Positions 12,901-19,749 of a stretch of DNA of 34,252 bases are shown piece after piece. Position 1 is the first letter of the stretch; every line of letters starts with the position of its first letter. The stretch is from Zygnema cylindricum (taxonomy: Eukaryota; Streptophyta; Zygnematophyceae; Zygnematales; Zygnemataceae). The stretch covers positions 1-34,252 of the forward strand of contig JBBHKE010000490.1 of NCBI GenBank assembly GCA_037447655.1. Reading direction: 5' to 3'. Under the pieces are notes generated by a model that was not told the DNA's origin, did no database searches, and saw nothing but the letters and a program-made list of their open reading frames with translations. The position numbers and the translations under genes were made by a program.

Positions 12901-15389
12901 GAACAGCTTTTTTTCAAATCCGCCAAACTAGTTTCTCCTGAACCCGTTAAATTAGTTCCTTTCGAATCCGTTAAACTAGTTTCTTTCAAATCCGTTAAAC
13001 TAGTTTCTTTCAAATCCGTTAAACTAGTTTCTTTCAAATCCATTAAACTAGTTTCTTTCAAGCTTTCTTTCAACGTTTGTTTCAAATATTCGTCATTTAA
13101 AACCTCTTCTTTAGAAAATTCTTTCGAAGATTCTTTTGAAGATTCTCGAGACGATTCGGTTAAAAACTCTTTCGGAAATTCCTTCGATGACTCTTTAGAA
13201 GATTTCCCTCTCTCCTCCTCTCCCTCCCTTTCTCCGTCGATTGGAAAAATAAAGTGACCCGAGCTTCTTTTTTCAAAAGAAAACGCCCCAGGAGTAATTG
13301 TATCGTCTGAAGGCTTATTTACATCAAAATTAGGGTTGAGATTTTTAACTCGAAGAGAGACAGGGTGAGAAGGAGACACTGGGATTCCATAATCTCCACT
13401 AACATTAGGAGATATCGCAGTCCACTGAAGTTTTGGAGAAACGTCTCCTCCCTCTCCTCCCTCTCCTCCCTCTCCTCCCTCGCTTCCTATTGACTCGAAA
13501 CTTTTTCGCGACGGCGTTTCCGGTCCTCTCCATGTAGGAGTAGAAGAACTGTAAGAATGTATACTTTCATCTCCCTCTCCCTCTCCGTCTCCTTCGACTT
13601 TCTCTCCACCGGATACGTCAATATCTATGTTAGGAACATTTTCGACGTTTTTCAACATATTCAGCAAAGTAATCTCCATAACTTTCGCCCAATTGGAGGA
13701 AACTGGCGGTTCTTTAATCGACAATCTATTTTTTAAGACTCCCCATTTTTTCGAACCCAAACCTGAACTTTGCTTCAATTCTTTATTTGGGACTTGGTCA
13801 CTCCCTCCCCCATTTTTGTTCGTTCTATCGGAATCGCCATTCTCTCCCTCGCCTGCTTCTCCTATTTTGTCTTCTTCTGCTTCTTTGTCCGTAACCACCG
13901 TTGTATTCTCCTCTTTCTCGTAAACCAAAGGAGAAGGAGAAGAATCCCCTACAACCAAAATTTTCTGTTTTTTTTTTCGTCTTTTTATGGGACGGTCCGG
14001 TTCTAATCCTTCCAACAAATAACTCCCAACGATGACCTTTGGAGATAAACCTTCTAAAAGACTTTTCCCCACAATCCCATCAGCTTTTTTGGCACTTTCC
14101 TCGGCCAAAACGGTCATAACATTTGGAGAAGGAGAGGAAATACTCGATCCCAAATCACTATCCCATCCTTTACTAAAAGATGAATGTTCTGCCCATCCTC
14201 CCTCCTTCTCCTCCGATTTCCGTAATCGAGAAAGCCTCCTCCCTCGATTTTCGCGAGAAGAAGGTTGTGAAACTCTTTTTTCGGGAACAGATTTTTTCTC
14301 GAGTTTAATACGGGAACCGAAAGAACAATCGAAAGCATCCGCGGGACCCAAAATATGGGAGATATCATGCACCGAATTTACCGAATTTACCGAAGTTACG
14401 GAAGTAAACGATTCGTCTCCCGAAGATCTCTCCTCCTCTATATCTTTATCAGTTCCCGTCCCGGCTTTACTACTCTCATCCTCTCCTCCTCCTCCTCCCC
14501 TTCCTCCTCCTCTTCCTCCTCCTCCTCCTCCTAGTACTCCTACTCCTCTCCCTCCTCTTCCTCCACCCCCCAAATTTCCCAACCCTAGCTGTTGCGCAGA
14601 AACGGACAAAATTTCACGCATCAGCGAATCTCGAAGCGACGGTTGCGAATTTTTCAAATTTTCGGAAACCGCCAATCGAAGAATTTCTCCGATGGATGAA
14701 TTTAGCGAACGATTTCTCGAATTCAACGAAAATTTTTTCAAATCATTATTATTATTTTCCATAAAACTTGAATCATTTTTTAAATTGTGAATGAAATCGT
14801 GGTATAAGTCGTCGCGAAAATTTCGATTTACGATGGGACGATTTAAAACATTATTTAAATTATGATTCAAATTGTGATTTAAATTGTGATTCAAATTTTG
14901 ATTAAAAGTACTATTCGATTCAACATTATAGTTCAAATTTCGATTTAAATCGCGATAATGTAAATTAAGATTTAAACCATGATTCAAATTTTGACTTAAG
15001 TTTTGATTAAAATTTTGATCTAAAATGTGATTTACATTGGAATGTTTTGAATCATAAATTAAATCATAATTTAAATTGACGTAATTTAAGTTATGATTTA
15101 AAATGGGGTTTTCTCTCTCTCTTCCCATCGCCGCCAATAGTTGAGCTTCCTCCCAAAGGCTCCCTCCTCCTCCTCCCTCTCCTCCTCCCTCTCCTCCTCC
15201 CTCTCCTCCTCCCCCTCCTCCTCCCCCTCCTCCTCCTAGACCTACTAATACTTCTCCTCCTACCTCTCCTCCTCCTCCCATCCCTAAAACTTTTCCTAGT
15301 TCAATTTCTAACCCTTCCACCCATCCCACTCTTCCCTCTCCCCCCACTCCCCCTCCTCCCCCCCCCCCCCCCCCCACCCCCCCCCCCCC

Positions 15390-15449
<60 letters not shown>

Positions 15450-18347
15450 CTGCTAAAGTCGAGAAGCCTTAACAACATCTGTATTATGCAAACCCGTCCC
15501 CGCAAAAAAAAAACAACAGAGTGAATTTAAGTTCTTTCTTCAGGATTAAAATAATATTTGAACAATTAAAAAGAAAAATGACTGAGAAGTTGGGATAAAA
15601 ACATGAAAATTTCGAAGATCTGTATTGGAAAAGGTGTCAAAACACGATCGATCTTTTTATTTGAGTTATTAGAAAAAAAAAAGACAAAACTACAAGAATA
15701 TACACACATATATATAAAGCAGTGATTTGGTATATTTGAGATCAAAAATACAAAATTTTGAAGGGAATTTTGTAATACTGACTGAGTACAAGTCGACAAT
15801 AACCATACTATATGGGGCATAATTGATACCAAAAGATGAATCCCAAGGGGTTTAAAAACAAGTTTAAAAATTCAAAATCTAATCACATAACAATGACATT
15901 ACCCAAGGGAGACTACTTTTGCCTCGTAGTTTATCACTATTTACACCTCATTGTATCAGATATATGCAACAGTACACCGTGAATTGCTATTCGAATAAAG
16001 AAAATATTTGCGTAGTTTATATAAGTATTATTGATTCTTATTCATAGGGTAATTACACAAGAAATGTACCCTGGTATGTACGTACAATTACTCAAAAAAC
16101 TGTACGAATAGTACAATTTACCCTCTATTTACTTCGATAATGTGATAATTTTAACTCAAAAAACACAAATATAGTGTAATAACCTATATTGTATCAGATA
16201 TAAGTCACAAACTCTGCGAATTGCTATTAGAGTAAAGAAATTATTATGCGCGCTGTACATTAGAGTTATTAATCCTAATTCAGTTTCAAATGACATGGCT
16301 AATTCTGAACCGTTTAAAGAATTAGTGCCAAGAAAAAAGCAATTAGTGCCATTGATACTATTTTAGGTTCAAGGGGTAAAATTTAGGGATAGCACCGATA
16401 TAGCGTCATTGACGTTAATAACGATACATGGTGTACTTTTGCCACGTTGTTAATTACTAGTTTAACCTCATTGTATCAGATATATGCAACTGTACAAGAG
16501 TGGAAAACAAAAGGACAAGGGATTTAAAAATTGCAAACGAAGAGCGGAAAAATTGTCGACATTTTATAATGATTTTCTGGGGGTTACCAAAAATGTACAA
16601 ACAAAGACTGTCGTTTTCATACAGCGACCTTATTCGATCTCACAAAAAAAAAAAAAACAAAGAAGAATGAAAAAATGTCGGAGTTCATACAATGACTTAT
16701 TCGATCTTTATAAAAAAAAGTACACAACGATGCAATCTTTGCCTCCATCCCAAAAAAAAAATGTACAGAAAAATAGTATTTCTGCTACCTTTTCCTGTCG
16801 CTTTTTGTATCAGAAATGCATTGTGGGTTGTAAAATTAACACGTCTAATTTTTTTTTGGCTGTAAATATTTACAAATTGATATAATACTCCATACATCGC
16901 TAATAATGTTAACAACTCTTAATTCGACACGTGTTTTTTTTATCAAAAATCACAAAATAGTGTTGATAGGATTATTTAAGGGAGTGGACTGAAATCGGTC
17001 ATGTCGCTCTACCTCAAATTAGTACTAATGGTACTAATTTCGCTTTAATATTAATAATTTCTTTATACTAATGGGGATGGGCAGTGTACCATCTGCAAAA
17101 TTTATGTAAAATCAAATATGTCATTATATTTAACACTCGGGCATTTATTCCTCCTCTCTATGCTTTTTGAACAGGGACATTATTTATAAAGGCTTTTGTT
17201 TGGTACATCATTTGTAAAACTGAATAAGTGATTGTTCGAATAACAAAAAACAAGTGTTATTTACTTGCAAATTTCACACCTCTTTATCTTTACCAGCTCC
17301 GGACAGTTACCATGTGGTTGAATTTAATAAATAAAATAAATGGATATATCCGGTGTCATAACCTGATAAAGAATATAGCAGAAAAAATACTCTCCCTTCA
17401 CGCAATTACAAATAAACCCCCAAAAACCCCAACCATTCATCACCCCAAAGAGCCCATAAAACCCAATTACGTAAAACGCAATTACGTAAAACCCTCACCA
17501 TAACCCTCAGTCACAGTTTTTTTTTGTTCCCTTTTTTTTTTTTTTCACTGACCGTTTTTGAACTGTTTGACTCCTGATGCTCGGTTTTGAACTGCGATTT
17601 TTCTCCAGAGTTTCCCCTTGGACTTCTCAAATCGTAAGAATTCAACGGAGAAGAGTTTCCACTACTCACTCTACTAGAAGATCTTAACCTTCGAATCCCT
17701 AAAGTCGGTACTTTCGATTCGGATTTTCCACTACCTTCACTCCCTCCTCCTCCTCCTCCTTCTCCTCCTCCTCCTCCTCCTCCTCCTCCTCCTCCTCCTC
17801 CTACCTCTCCTCTCTCTCCTCCTAAAAAACTTTCTCGAAGAGAGAGAATTCGTCGAGGACTTGGCCAGTCAAAACGAGAAGGAGAGGAGTTACCTTTTGG
17901 ACTTGAAGGACAGCTTTTTCTTGGAGAACTCGGAGCTCTTGAATTAAAACTTCCAAAATTCCTTCTAGAAGACAAGGAATTGGGACTATCTGTAGTGAGA
18001 GGAGGAGAGGAAGAGGAGAGTTCAAAACTTCCAGGCTCAGGAAAAGGAGAGGGAGAGGAACTGCCAGAAGAAAAAATATTTAGCAATGGAGGACGTCTCC
18101 AGGGAGAACTTTTTCGAGGTTTGGGATTTTCGGAAGAACTGTCTCCATGTGAGTCATCAATAGGTTTATAGAAATCCTCGGAATCCGAAATCAAGGGAGA
18201 ATGAGACGGAGAGGGAGTGAGTGAGGGTGGAGTATTAGTAGGGGCGCCATCACTTATTTTAGGTTTCCCATGACGGGGAGAAGAGAGAGAACGGAACGGA
18301 TGGAATCGTGGATTCTTCGGGGAGTCCAGTTTTGACGATTAATTTAC
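2345..18347 (-). CDS. Formin (FH1-FH2 actin nucleator), multi-exon gene
   Basis: Formins nucleate and elongate unbranched actin filaments: FH1 binds profilin-actin and the dimeric FH2 ring rides the barbed end. I traced 15 coding exons and 14 introns with GT and AG ends. From 15452 to 2345 all phases agree, which is strong evidence for the model. The predicted order is a Ser-rich segment, about 1,050 low-complexity residues, FH1 with five proline blocks, an FH2 domain of about 400 residues including [11 protein letters not shown], and a coiled, Arg/Glu-rich tail ending IAIESC. The total is about 1,840 residues. No GBD/FH3 or DAD motif is visible, so Rho-type autoinhibition cannot be inferred. 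The start is missing and the first traced exon has an apparent one-base frame break near 18275. The subfamily cannot be assigned from sequence alone. The gene family is certain; exact upstream borders are not. Confidence 0.93.
2542..3332 (-). repeat. Formin intron 14: long CT tract on the gene strand
   Basis: Most of the intron is GA-rich on the plus strand, so it is a pyrimidine tract of several hundred bases leading to the acceptor of exon 15. It contains an exact two-copy 54-base duplication (2656-2709 and 2710-2763) and a GGAATTTC-spaced repeat at 3199-3290. Long open frames on both strands here are composition artefacts. Confidence 0.85.
3333..3399 (-). CDS. Formin exon 14: FH2 segment with HFGGD
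   Basis: It has 67 bases between ACCTTCCAG and GTGAGA, ending in phase 1. It encodes [20 protein letters not shown] and AT. 'L..(Y/H)FG(E/G)D' is a conserved FH2 pattern. Confidence 0.9.
3600..3739. repeat. 71-base tandem duplication in formin intron 13
   Basis: CCATTACTGTTATTATTTTG starts at 3600 and again at 3671. The two units are nearly identical, ending GTTAAATCG and GTTAAATCA. The high identity indicates a recent event. Confidence 0.92.
3896..3967 (-). CDS. Formin exon 13: FH2 helix
   Basis: It has 24 codons between ATTTCCAG and GTCCGT, phase 0. It encodes [20 protein letters not shown] and LNKM, the FH2 '(F)..F...A...L..L' helix. The donor is weak (GTCCGT) but gives the only in-phase link to exon 14. 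Confidence 0.86.
4345..4382. repeat. (GA)n microsatellite
   Basis: A near-pure GA run lies at the edge of a wider GA-rich region (4130-4382) in formin intron 12. It is CT on the gene strand. Confidence 0.9.
4424..4612 (-). CDS. Formin exon 12: FH2 C-terminal coiled helix
   Basis: It has 63 codons between TTTTTCAG and GTAAAT, phase 0. [20 protein letters not shown] is followed by a charged helix and [14 protein letters not shown]. This matches the FH2 'D...L...V..L...L..L' helix and the following '.D.F...M..F'. A broken copy of its first third lies at 4800-4873. Confidence 0.93.
4800..4873 (-). pseudogene. Broken duplicate of the start of formin exon 12
   Basis: The shared plus-strand core TCTAATTCCCTCACA and the flanks GAGTCCAACTGAA and TCGTCTT line up with 4545-4617 at roughly 80 percent. 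The copy keeps the acceptor (TTCAG) and codons for VRELEKGQN, then a one-base loss brings TAG into frame. In the shifted frame the match continues (PLEDDLKA against QLKDELKA). It lies in intron 11. Confidence 0.85.
5094..5263 (-). CDS. Formin exon 11: FH2 post/coiled segment
   Basis: It has 170 bases between TTATTTCAG and GTGAGG. Two bases complete the Gly codon of exon 10, giving RG-KAAGF, the 'RG.A.GF' FH2 motif. It continues [20 protein letters not shown] and ends LGDVIK. The usual 'L..L.DTKS....TLLH(Y/F)(L/I)' is altered to [18 protein letters not shown]. Confidence 0.93.
6065..6190. repeat. Degenerate TGTA[C/T]GGA-type repeat
   Basis: Short units such as GAATGTATAGAATGTACGGA, GTACAAAATATACAGAAT and GTACAGAATGTATTGATTG recur at about 9-base spacing. 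A 70-codon open frame across it ([15 protein letters not shown]) is an artefact of the repeat. Confidence 0.6.
6220..6457. repeat. TAAAAGACAAA repeats, shared with intron 4
   Basis: GCTAAAAGACAAA occurs at about 6225, 6339, 6369 and 6399. The block ends GTTATAACAGTCCCC (6440-6455). Intron 4 carries the same order at 9541-9638: TGTACAATTCCACTAAAAGACAAA and later AGTTATAACAGTCCCC. An inverted relative occurs near 5670. These are probably copies of one dispersed element. Confidence 0.65.
6662..6697. repeat. (GT)n microsatellite
   Basis: About 18 GT units with one GC interruption lie inside formin intron 10. Confidence 0.9.
6773..6854 (-). CDS. Formin exon 10: FH2 signature GNKLNQG
   Basis: The acceptor is TTTGCAAAG and the donor GTAAAA, ending in phase 1. 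It encodes [20 protein letters not shown] followed by SR. 'L..VL.IGN.LN.G..RG' is the most conserved FH2 block. A decayed copy of the exon's start lies upstream at 6958-6995. Confidence 0.95.
6958..6995 (-). pseudogene. Decayed copy of the start of formin exon 10
   Basis: CGGGCAGAAACTCAAACTTTTTGCAA is 26 bases matching CGGGCAGAGACTCGAACCTTTGCAA at the exon 10 acceptor (6837-6861). The copy lies about 110 bases upstream in the gene sense, in intron 9. It includes the acceptor region but only the first few codons. Confidence 0.75.
7082..7135. repeat. (T8-10 G)n tract
   Basis: Runs of eight to ten T are separated by single G in formin intron 9. It is a simple repeat. Confidence 0.85.
7150..7200 (-). 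CDS. Formin exon 9: 17-codon FH2 segment
   Basis: It encodes [17 protein letters not shown] between GTTTTCAG and GTAATA, phase 0. It fits the FH2 helix that precedes the GN-LN motif. Identity to consensus is weak on its own, so the call rests on splice sites and phase. Confidence 0.82.
7305..7414. repeat. (GGGA)n followed by (GA)n
   Basis: About 18 GGGA units run from 7305 to about 7376, then a GA run to 7414. It lies inside formin intron 8, with pyrimidines on the gene strand. Confidence 0.92.
7510..7590 (-). CDS. Formin exon 8: FH2 helix
   Basis: It has 27 codons between TGCCTCCCAG and GTAAAA, phase 0. [20 protein letters not shown] matches the FH2 'F...L..VPR(L)..(R/K)L..L.F' segment. 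It directly follows the very long CT-rich tract of intron 7. Confidence 0.93.
7606..8056. repeat. (AGGGAG)n hexamer array
   Basis: The core 7647-7865 is an almost perfect GGGAGA array of about 36 units. It is flanked by GGGGGAG variants to 8056. It lies in formin intron 7 with CCCTCT on the gene strand, ending some 15 bases before the exon 8 acceptor. Its LPLPLP and REREREE open frames are artefacts. Confidence 0.95.
8475..8516 (-). CDS. Formin exon 7: 14-codon FH2 microexon
   Basis: It encodes [14 protein letters not shown] between TTTGCAG and GTGAAC, phase 0. It matches the FH2 consensus '(Y/F).G(D/N)...L...EQF'. It would be missed without the phase match to its neighbours. Confidence 0.9.
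8632..8666 (-). pseudogene. Decayed copy of the end of formin exon 6
   Basis: The plus strand reads CCTTGGGTTTGACC then TTTTCATCTTTACTGCG, against CCTTTAGTTTTGC then TTTTTCGTCTTTACTGGG at 8753-8782. On the gene strand it encodes SKDEKVKPK plus a GT donor (original SKDEKAKLK). An in-frame TAA lies just upstream. It lies in intron 6. Confidence 0.75.
8754..8861 (-). CDS. Formin exon 6: FH2 helix
   Basis: It has 36 codons between TTTTTTTAG and GTATTT, phase 0. It runs [20 protein letters not shown] and then [16 protein letters not shown], the FH2 segment in which a helical stretch leads to 'L....P...E...L'. Decayed fragments of this exon lie on both sides, at 8632-8666 and 8918-8945. Confidence 0.92.
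8918..8945 (-). pseudogene. Decayed copy of the start of formin exon 6
   Basis: ATATGTCCACAGTCAGAATAG and CATTCTAAAA match TTATGTCCACTACCAAAATAG and CAGTCTAAAA at the exon 6 acceptor (8838-8867). It includes the acceptor AG and about eight codons and lies in intron 5. Exon 6 therefore has a fragment copy on each side. Confidence 0.7.
9240..9293. repeat. T-rich (TTTTTCTTTTTTTC)n tract
   Basis: Four alternating units of T5-8 and C lie in formin intron 5. It is a simple repeat. Confidence 0.85.
9697..9768 (-). CDS. Formin exon 5: FH2 knob
   Basis: It has 24 codons between TTAACAG and GTGAGT, phase 0. [20 protein letters not shown] matches the FH2 'LD.K...N..I.L....L' motif. From memory of the family, the knob position usually filled by Ile (an actin contact) is Leu here (NVEL). 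Confidence 0.92.
9871..9960. repeat. (AT)n then (AC)n tract
   Basis: About 39 AT units run to 9948, followed by six AC units. It lies in formin intron 4. Confidence 0.95.
10163..10211. repeat. (CCTCTTTTT)n nonamer array
   Basis: Five consecutive nine-base units lie in formin intron 4. The region to about 10620 continues as a degenerate TTTTTGGGGTTTC-like T/G-rich sequence. Confidence 0.9.
10776..10881 (-). CDS. Formin exon 4: FH2 linker and knob start
   Basis: The acceptor is TTTTCCAG and the donor GTAGGG. The first base completes a codon begun in exon 3. It encodes [20 protein letters not shown] and ends KKEVIRL, the typical FH2 'F.EL/VSRLF....KK..VI.L' pattern. The exon is 106 bases. Confidence 0.92.
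10882..11884 (-). other. Formin intron 3
   Basis: This is an intron of about 1 kb. It contains A-rich GGGAAAAAAAAAAG repeats (10886-11020), a TAA repeat (11040-11066) and a degenerate ACATTCTTTTGTTAA[A/T]TC repeat (11565-11755). A run of AAAAACTAAA units (11785-11870) follows. I see no gene. Confidence 0.7.
11885..12246 (-). CDS. Formin exon 3: FH1 domain and start of FH2
   Basis: The exon starts after CTCCACCTCCAG and ends before GTAAGT in phase 2. It encodes [18 protein letters not shown], then four further proline blocks of five to seven Pro, each closed by GG[I/M/V]R or GGMPP. Such blocks are profilin-binding sites in formins. It ends with the FH2 lasso start, [16 protein letters not shown]. 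The first lasso tryptophan is present, but where a second Trp is usual the sequence reads DSLFAK. The intron before it (12314-12247) is only 68 bases. Confidence 0.93.
12024..12215 (-). repeat. FH1 tandem repeat encoding proline blocks
   Basis: The plus strand shows GGAGGAGGAGGAGGTCG followed by AATNCCCCCAGG repeated about five times, with units of 30 to 36 bases. Each unit encodes one (P)5-7-GG-x-R block. Gain or loss of a unit would change the number of profilin sites in frame. Confidence 0.85.
12315..15452 (-). CDS. Formin exon 2: large low-complexity exon
   Basis: A single open frame of 1,046 codons starts at a TAG-CAG double acceptor (15455-15450) and ends before GTGAAC (12314-12309), phase 0 at both ends. 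It begins with poly-Gly encoded by a 57-base G run, then more Gly-rich sequence. An Asn-Leu repeat region follows ([16 protein letters not shown]), then a second Gly/Arg block near 14470-14560. Next come basic and acidic segments ([11 protein letters not shown]), a Ser/Lys/Glu repeat region (KESSKEF) and an 8-residue repeat KETSLTDL. There is no recognised domain. It takes the place of the regulatory region usual in diaphanous-type formins. The length of open frame in an AT-rich genome, the phase agreement and codon-scale repeats support real coding. Confidence 0.85.
12860..13080 (-). repeat. 24-base coding repeat giving KETSLTDL
   Basis: Plus-strand units of the form CCGTTAAACTAGTTTCTTTC recur about seven times, at 24-base spacing where best kept (12940-13060). 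They encode KETSLTDL and variants. The unit length is a multiple of three, so copy-number change would not break the frame. Confidence 0.85.
14842..15110 (-). repeat. 12-base coding repeat giving Asn-Leu-Asn-His
   Basis: On the gene strand AATCACAATTTA-like units recur in frame and encode NLNH and variants (NLNY, QNLN). The copies are most regular at 14860-14900 and diverge on both sides. The 12-base period keeps frame when copies are gained or lost. Confidence 0.85.
15391..15447. repeat. Uninterrupted 57-base C run (poly-G on the gene strand)
   Basis: Together with 15361-15390, which is interrupted only by A at 15376 and 15390, it forms an 87-base nearly pure C tract inside formin exon 2. 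On the gene strand it encodes poly-Gly in any frame, so its length sets the frame of everything downstream. It is also a likely G-quadruplex former and a likely site of sequencing error. Confidence 0.95.
15456..17552 (-). other. Formin intron 1 with degraded repeat copies
   Basis: This non-coding stretch of about 2.1 kb lies between GTCAGT and the tandem acceptor TTTAGCAG. It contains three degraded copies of a sequence with ATTGTATCAGATAT, listed separately, and no credible gene. Small open frames in it lack any recognisable domain. Confidence 0.6.
15946..16500. repeat. Three degraded copies of an ATTGTATCAGATAT repeat
   Basis: Copies begin near 15949, 16188 and 16469. The first two continue into GAATTGCTATTCGAATAAAG and GAATTGCTATTAGAGTAAAG, which resemble the CGCGAATCG[T/A]TATTAG termini of the elements at 26-27 kb. 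I infer an old non-autonomous element. Confidence 0.6.
17553..18347 (-). CDS. Formin exon 1 as traced: Ser-rich N-terminal segment
   Basis: The exon follows a CT-rich tract and CTGCAG and ends before GTCAGT in phase 0, which fits the next exon. About 214 codons of open frame run from 18194 to 17553, rich in Ser and Pro ([24 protein letters not shown]) with a poly-Gly block at 17742-17805. Upstream of 18275 the sensible frame ([13 protein letters not shown]) is offset by one base. A C4 run at 18275-18278 on the gene strand could be an indel or assembly error; alternatively the true exon border differs. No known domain is visible, and the segment is probably disordered. Attachment to the formin rests on phase match and orientation only. 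Confidence 0.55.
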
Positions 18348-18348
18348 C

Positions 18349-18353
<5 letters not shown>

Positions 18354-18411
<58 letters not shown>
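18354..18411. repeat. (GA)n microsatellite before formin exon 1
   Basis: About 29 GA units are CT on the gene strand and end directly at CTGCAG, where they would act as the polypyrimidine tract of the exon 1 acceptor. Confidence 0.92.
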
Positions 18412-18415
<4 letters not shown>

Positions 18416-19745
18416 AGAAAGAGAGAGGAAAGATGGCCGACAATGGAATTTATATTGCTAAAGGGTGAAAGGCGGATGAGAAGGCAGAGGAAGAGATCCG
18501 AAGAATCAAATTTTGTTAACTTACTCTACATGTAAATGGGTGGGAGGGAGGGAGGGAGAGAGGGAGGGAGGAGGAACAATTAGATGAAGCTTGAAAATGT
18601 GGAAATTTGAGGTTAAAAAAACCACTTAATTAGGAACTGTTTGTTTTTTCTACTCCATTTTTTCCTTTCATAAAATGTTTTAAAAGCATTGGATACATAG
18701 TATTTTTGAGATGTAATGAAGTTTTTAGAAGGAATCCATGTATTCTCCTGCAAATTGAACAGATTTTACCGCATTTCCCCTATTCCCCTGTTTGTAAGTA
18801 TTCTGTAACTTTTTTTTCATTTTTCGCACTTTTCTCTCTCCTCTTTCTCCTGTCTGTATCCTCACTCGCTCCTCTTCCTCCATAATCCCAAAGAAACACA
18901 GTTTTTTTTTCCGATAATATTGACTTCCCTTCAGATTCTTACATAAAATCTTGCTCAAGTTTACAAGGATCTTGCTACTCCTTTCTTACTTTTGCAATTT
19001 TCGACTCAGTTTTATTAAAGCTATTTATCCACTTCTTTTCTCCAAGTCACTCTTGCAAATATCTTGCCAAAGTTTGCGGTTCCTGTACGTATATGAATTA
19101 ATTTTGGTAAAACGAATTCTTGCCCACTTTCAATACGGCTTACTTTCACTAACTTTTAGATTTTTAGCAGTAAATCCAACTAACTCTTGCTTCCACGTCA
19201 AGTTGTCTAGTTTGTAAAATCTCTTCGACCATATAAAGTATAAGTTATTCTCCTGTATTTTTGCCAACGATTTGTTCATTCTTATGAACTCTTACTTTTT
19301 TACTCTCTCTTCCCCTTCCTTCCTTGCTCTTCCTTACAATCGGCAACTCTTTGCCAACTGTTTGAAACTCTTGGACATTCACGGTTTCTTGATTGTTATT
19401 TTCTTTATGTTCCTTATTGCATTACAAAATCATTCGCAATCTTCATACAATCGTTCTTGCATTTTTTGTTGAAAAATATGTGTTTGACAGAATGACTAGT
19501 CAATTCTTATTCCACCGGTTTCGTTAAATGTCTTGCAAATTTTTCTTCTGACTCTTACAAAGTCCTGTTAAATCCTTGCTTATTTTGGTTAAACAAAAAT
19601 CGTTTGTGTTAGACTCAATATTCAGATCCGGTGTCATATTTTGCCAACTCTTGCAAAATTTTCCCTACAAAGGGAGAAATACCTAGTAATTCTTGTGTGT
19701 TTCGTGTCACACCAGATAAGAACAACAATAATAGCATAGGAAATA
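18412..19745. other. Non-coding stretch with degenerate CTCTTGCAAA repeats
   Basis: From about 18930 to 19690 the motif CTCTTGC[A/C]AA and relatives (ATCTTGCCAAAG, AACTCTTGCAAAATTT) recur irregularly, which suggests a decayed minisatellite. A GGGA block lies at 18540-18571. The missing 5' exons of the formin may lie here or beyond the window of recognition; I could not identify any. Confidence 0.5.
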
Positions 19746-19749
19746 CTCC

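Noticed and set aside
14032-14790. 252-codon plus frame opposite formin exon 2
   Set aside because: It is antisense to the 1,046-codon exon, has no domain, and the minus frame is supported by splice phase on both sides.
15308-15505. Alternative upstream acceptor TACAG-ATG leading into the poly-G run in another frame
   Set aside because: That frame stops at 15308, while the TAG-CAG acceptor joins the long open frame in phase.
18500-18600. GTAAGT-like donor at about 18521-18526 as the end of an exon joining 18347
   Set aside because: Joining it to 18347 gives an immediate stop in every phase tested.
18725-18958. 77-codon minus frame (MEEEERVRIQTGERGERKV) as a formin 5' exon
   Set aside because: There is no donor in a phase matching exon 1 and no recognisable motif, and the frame ends in a stop. 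It cannot be supported as an exon.
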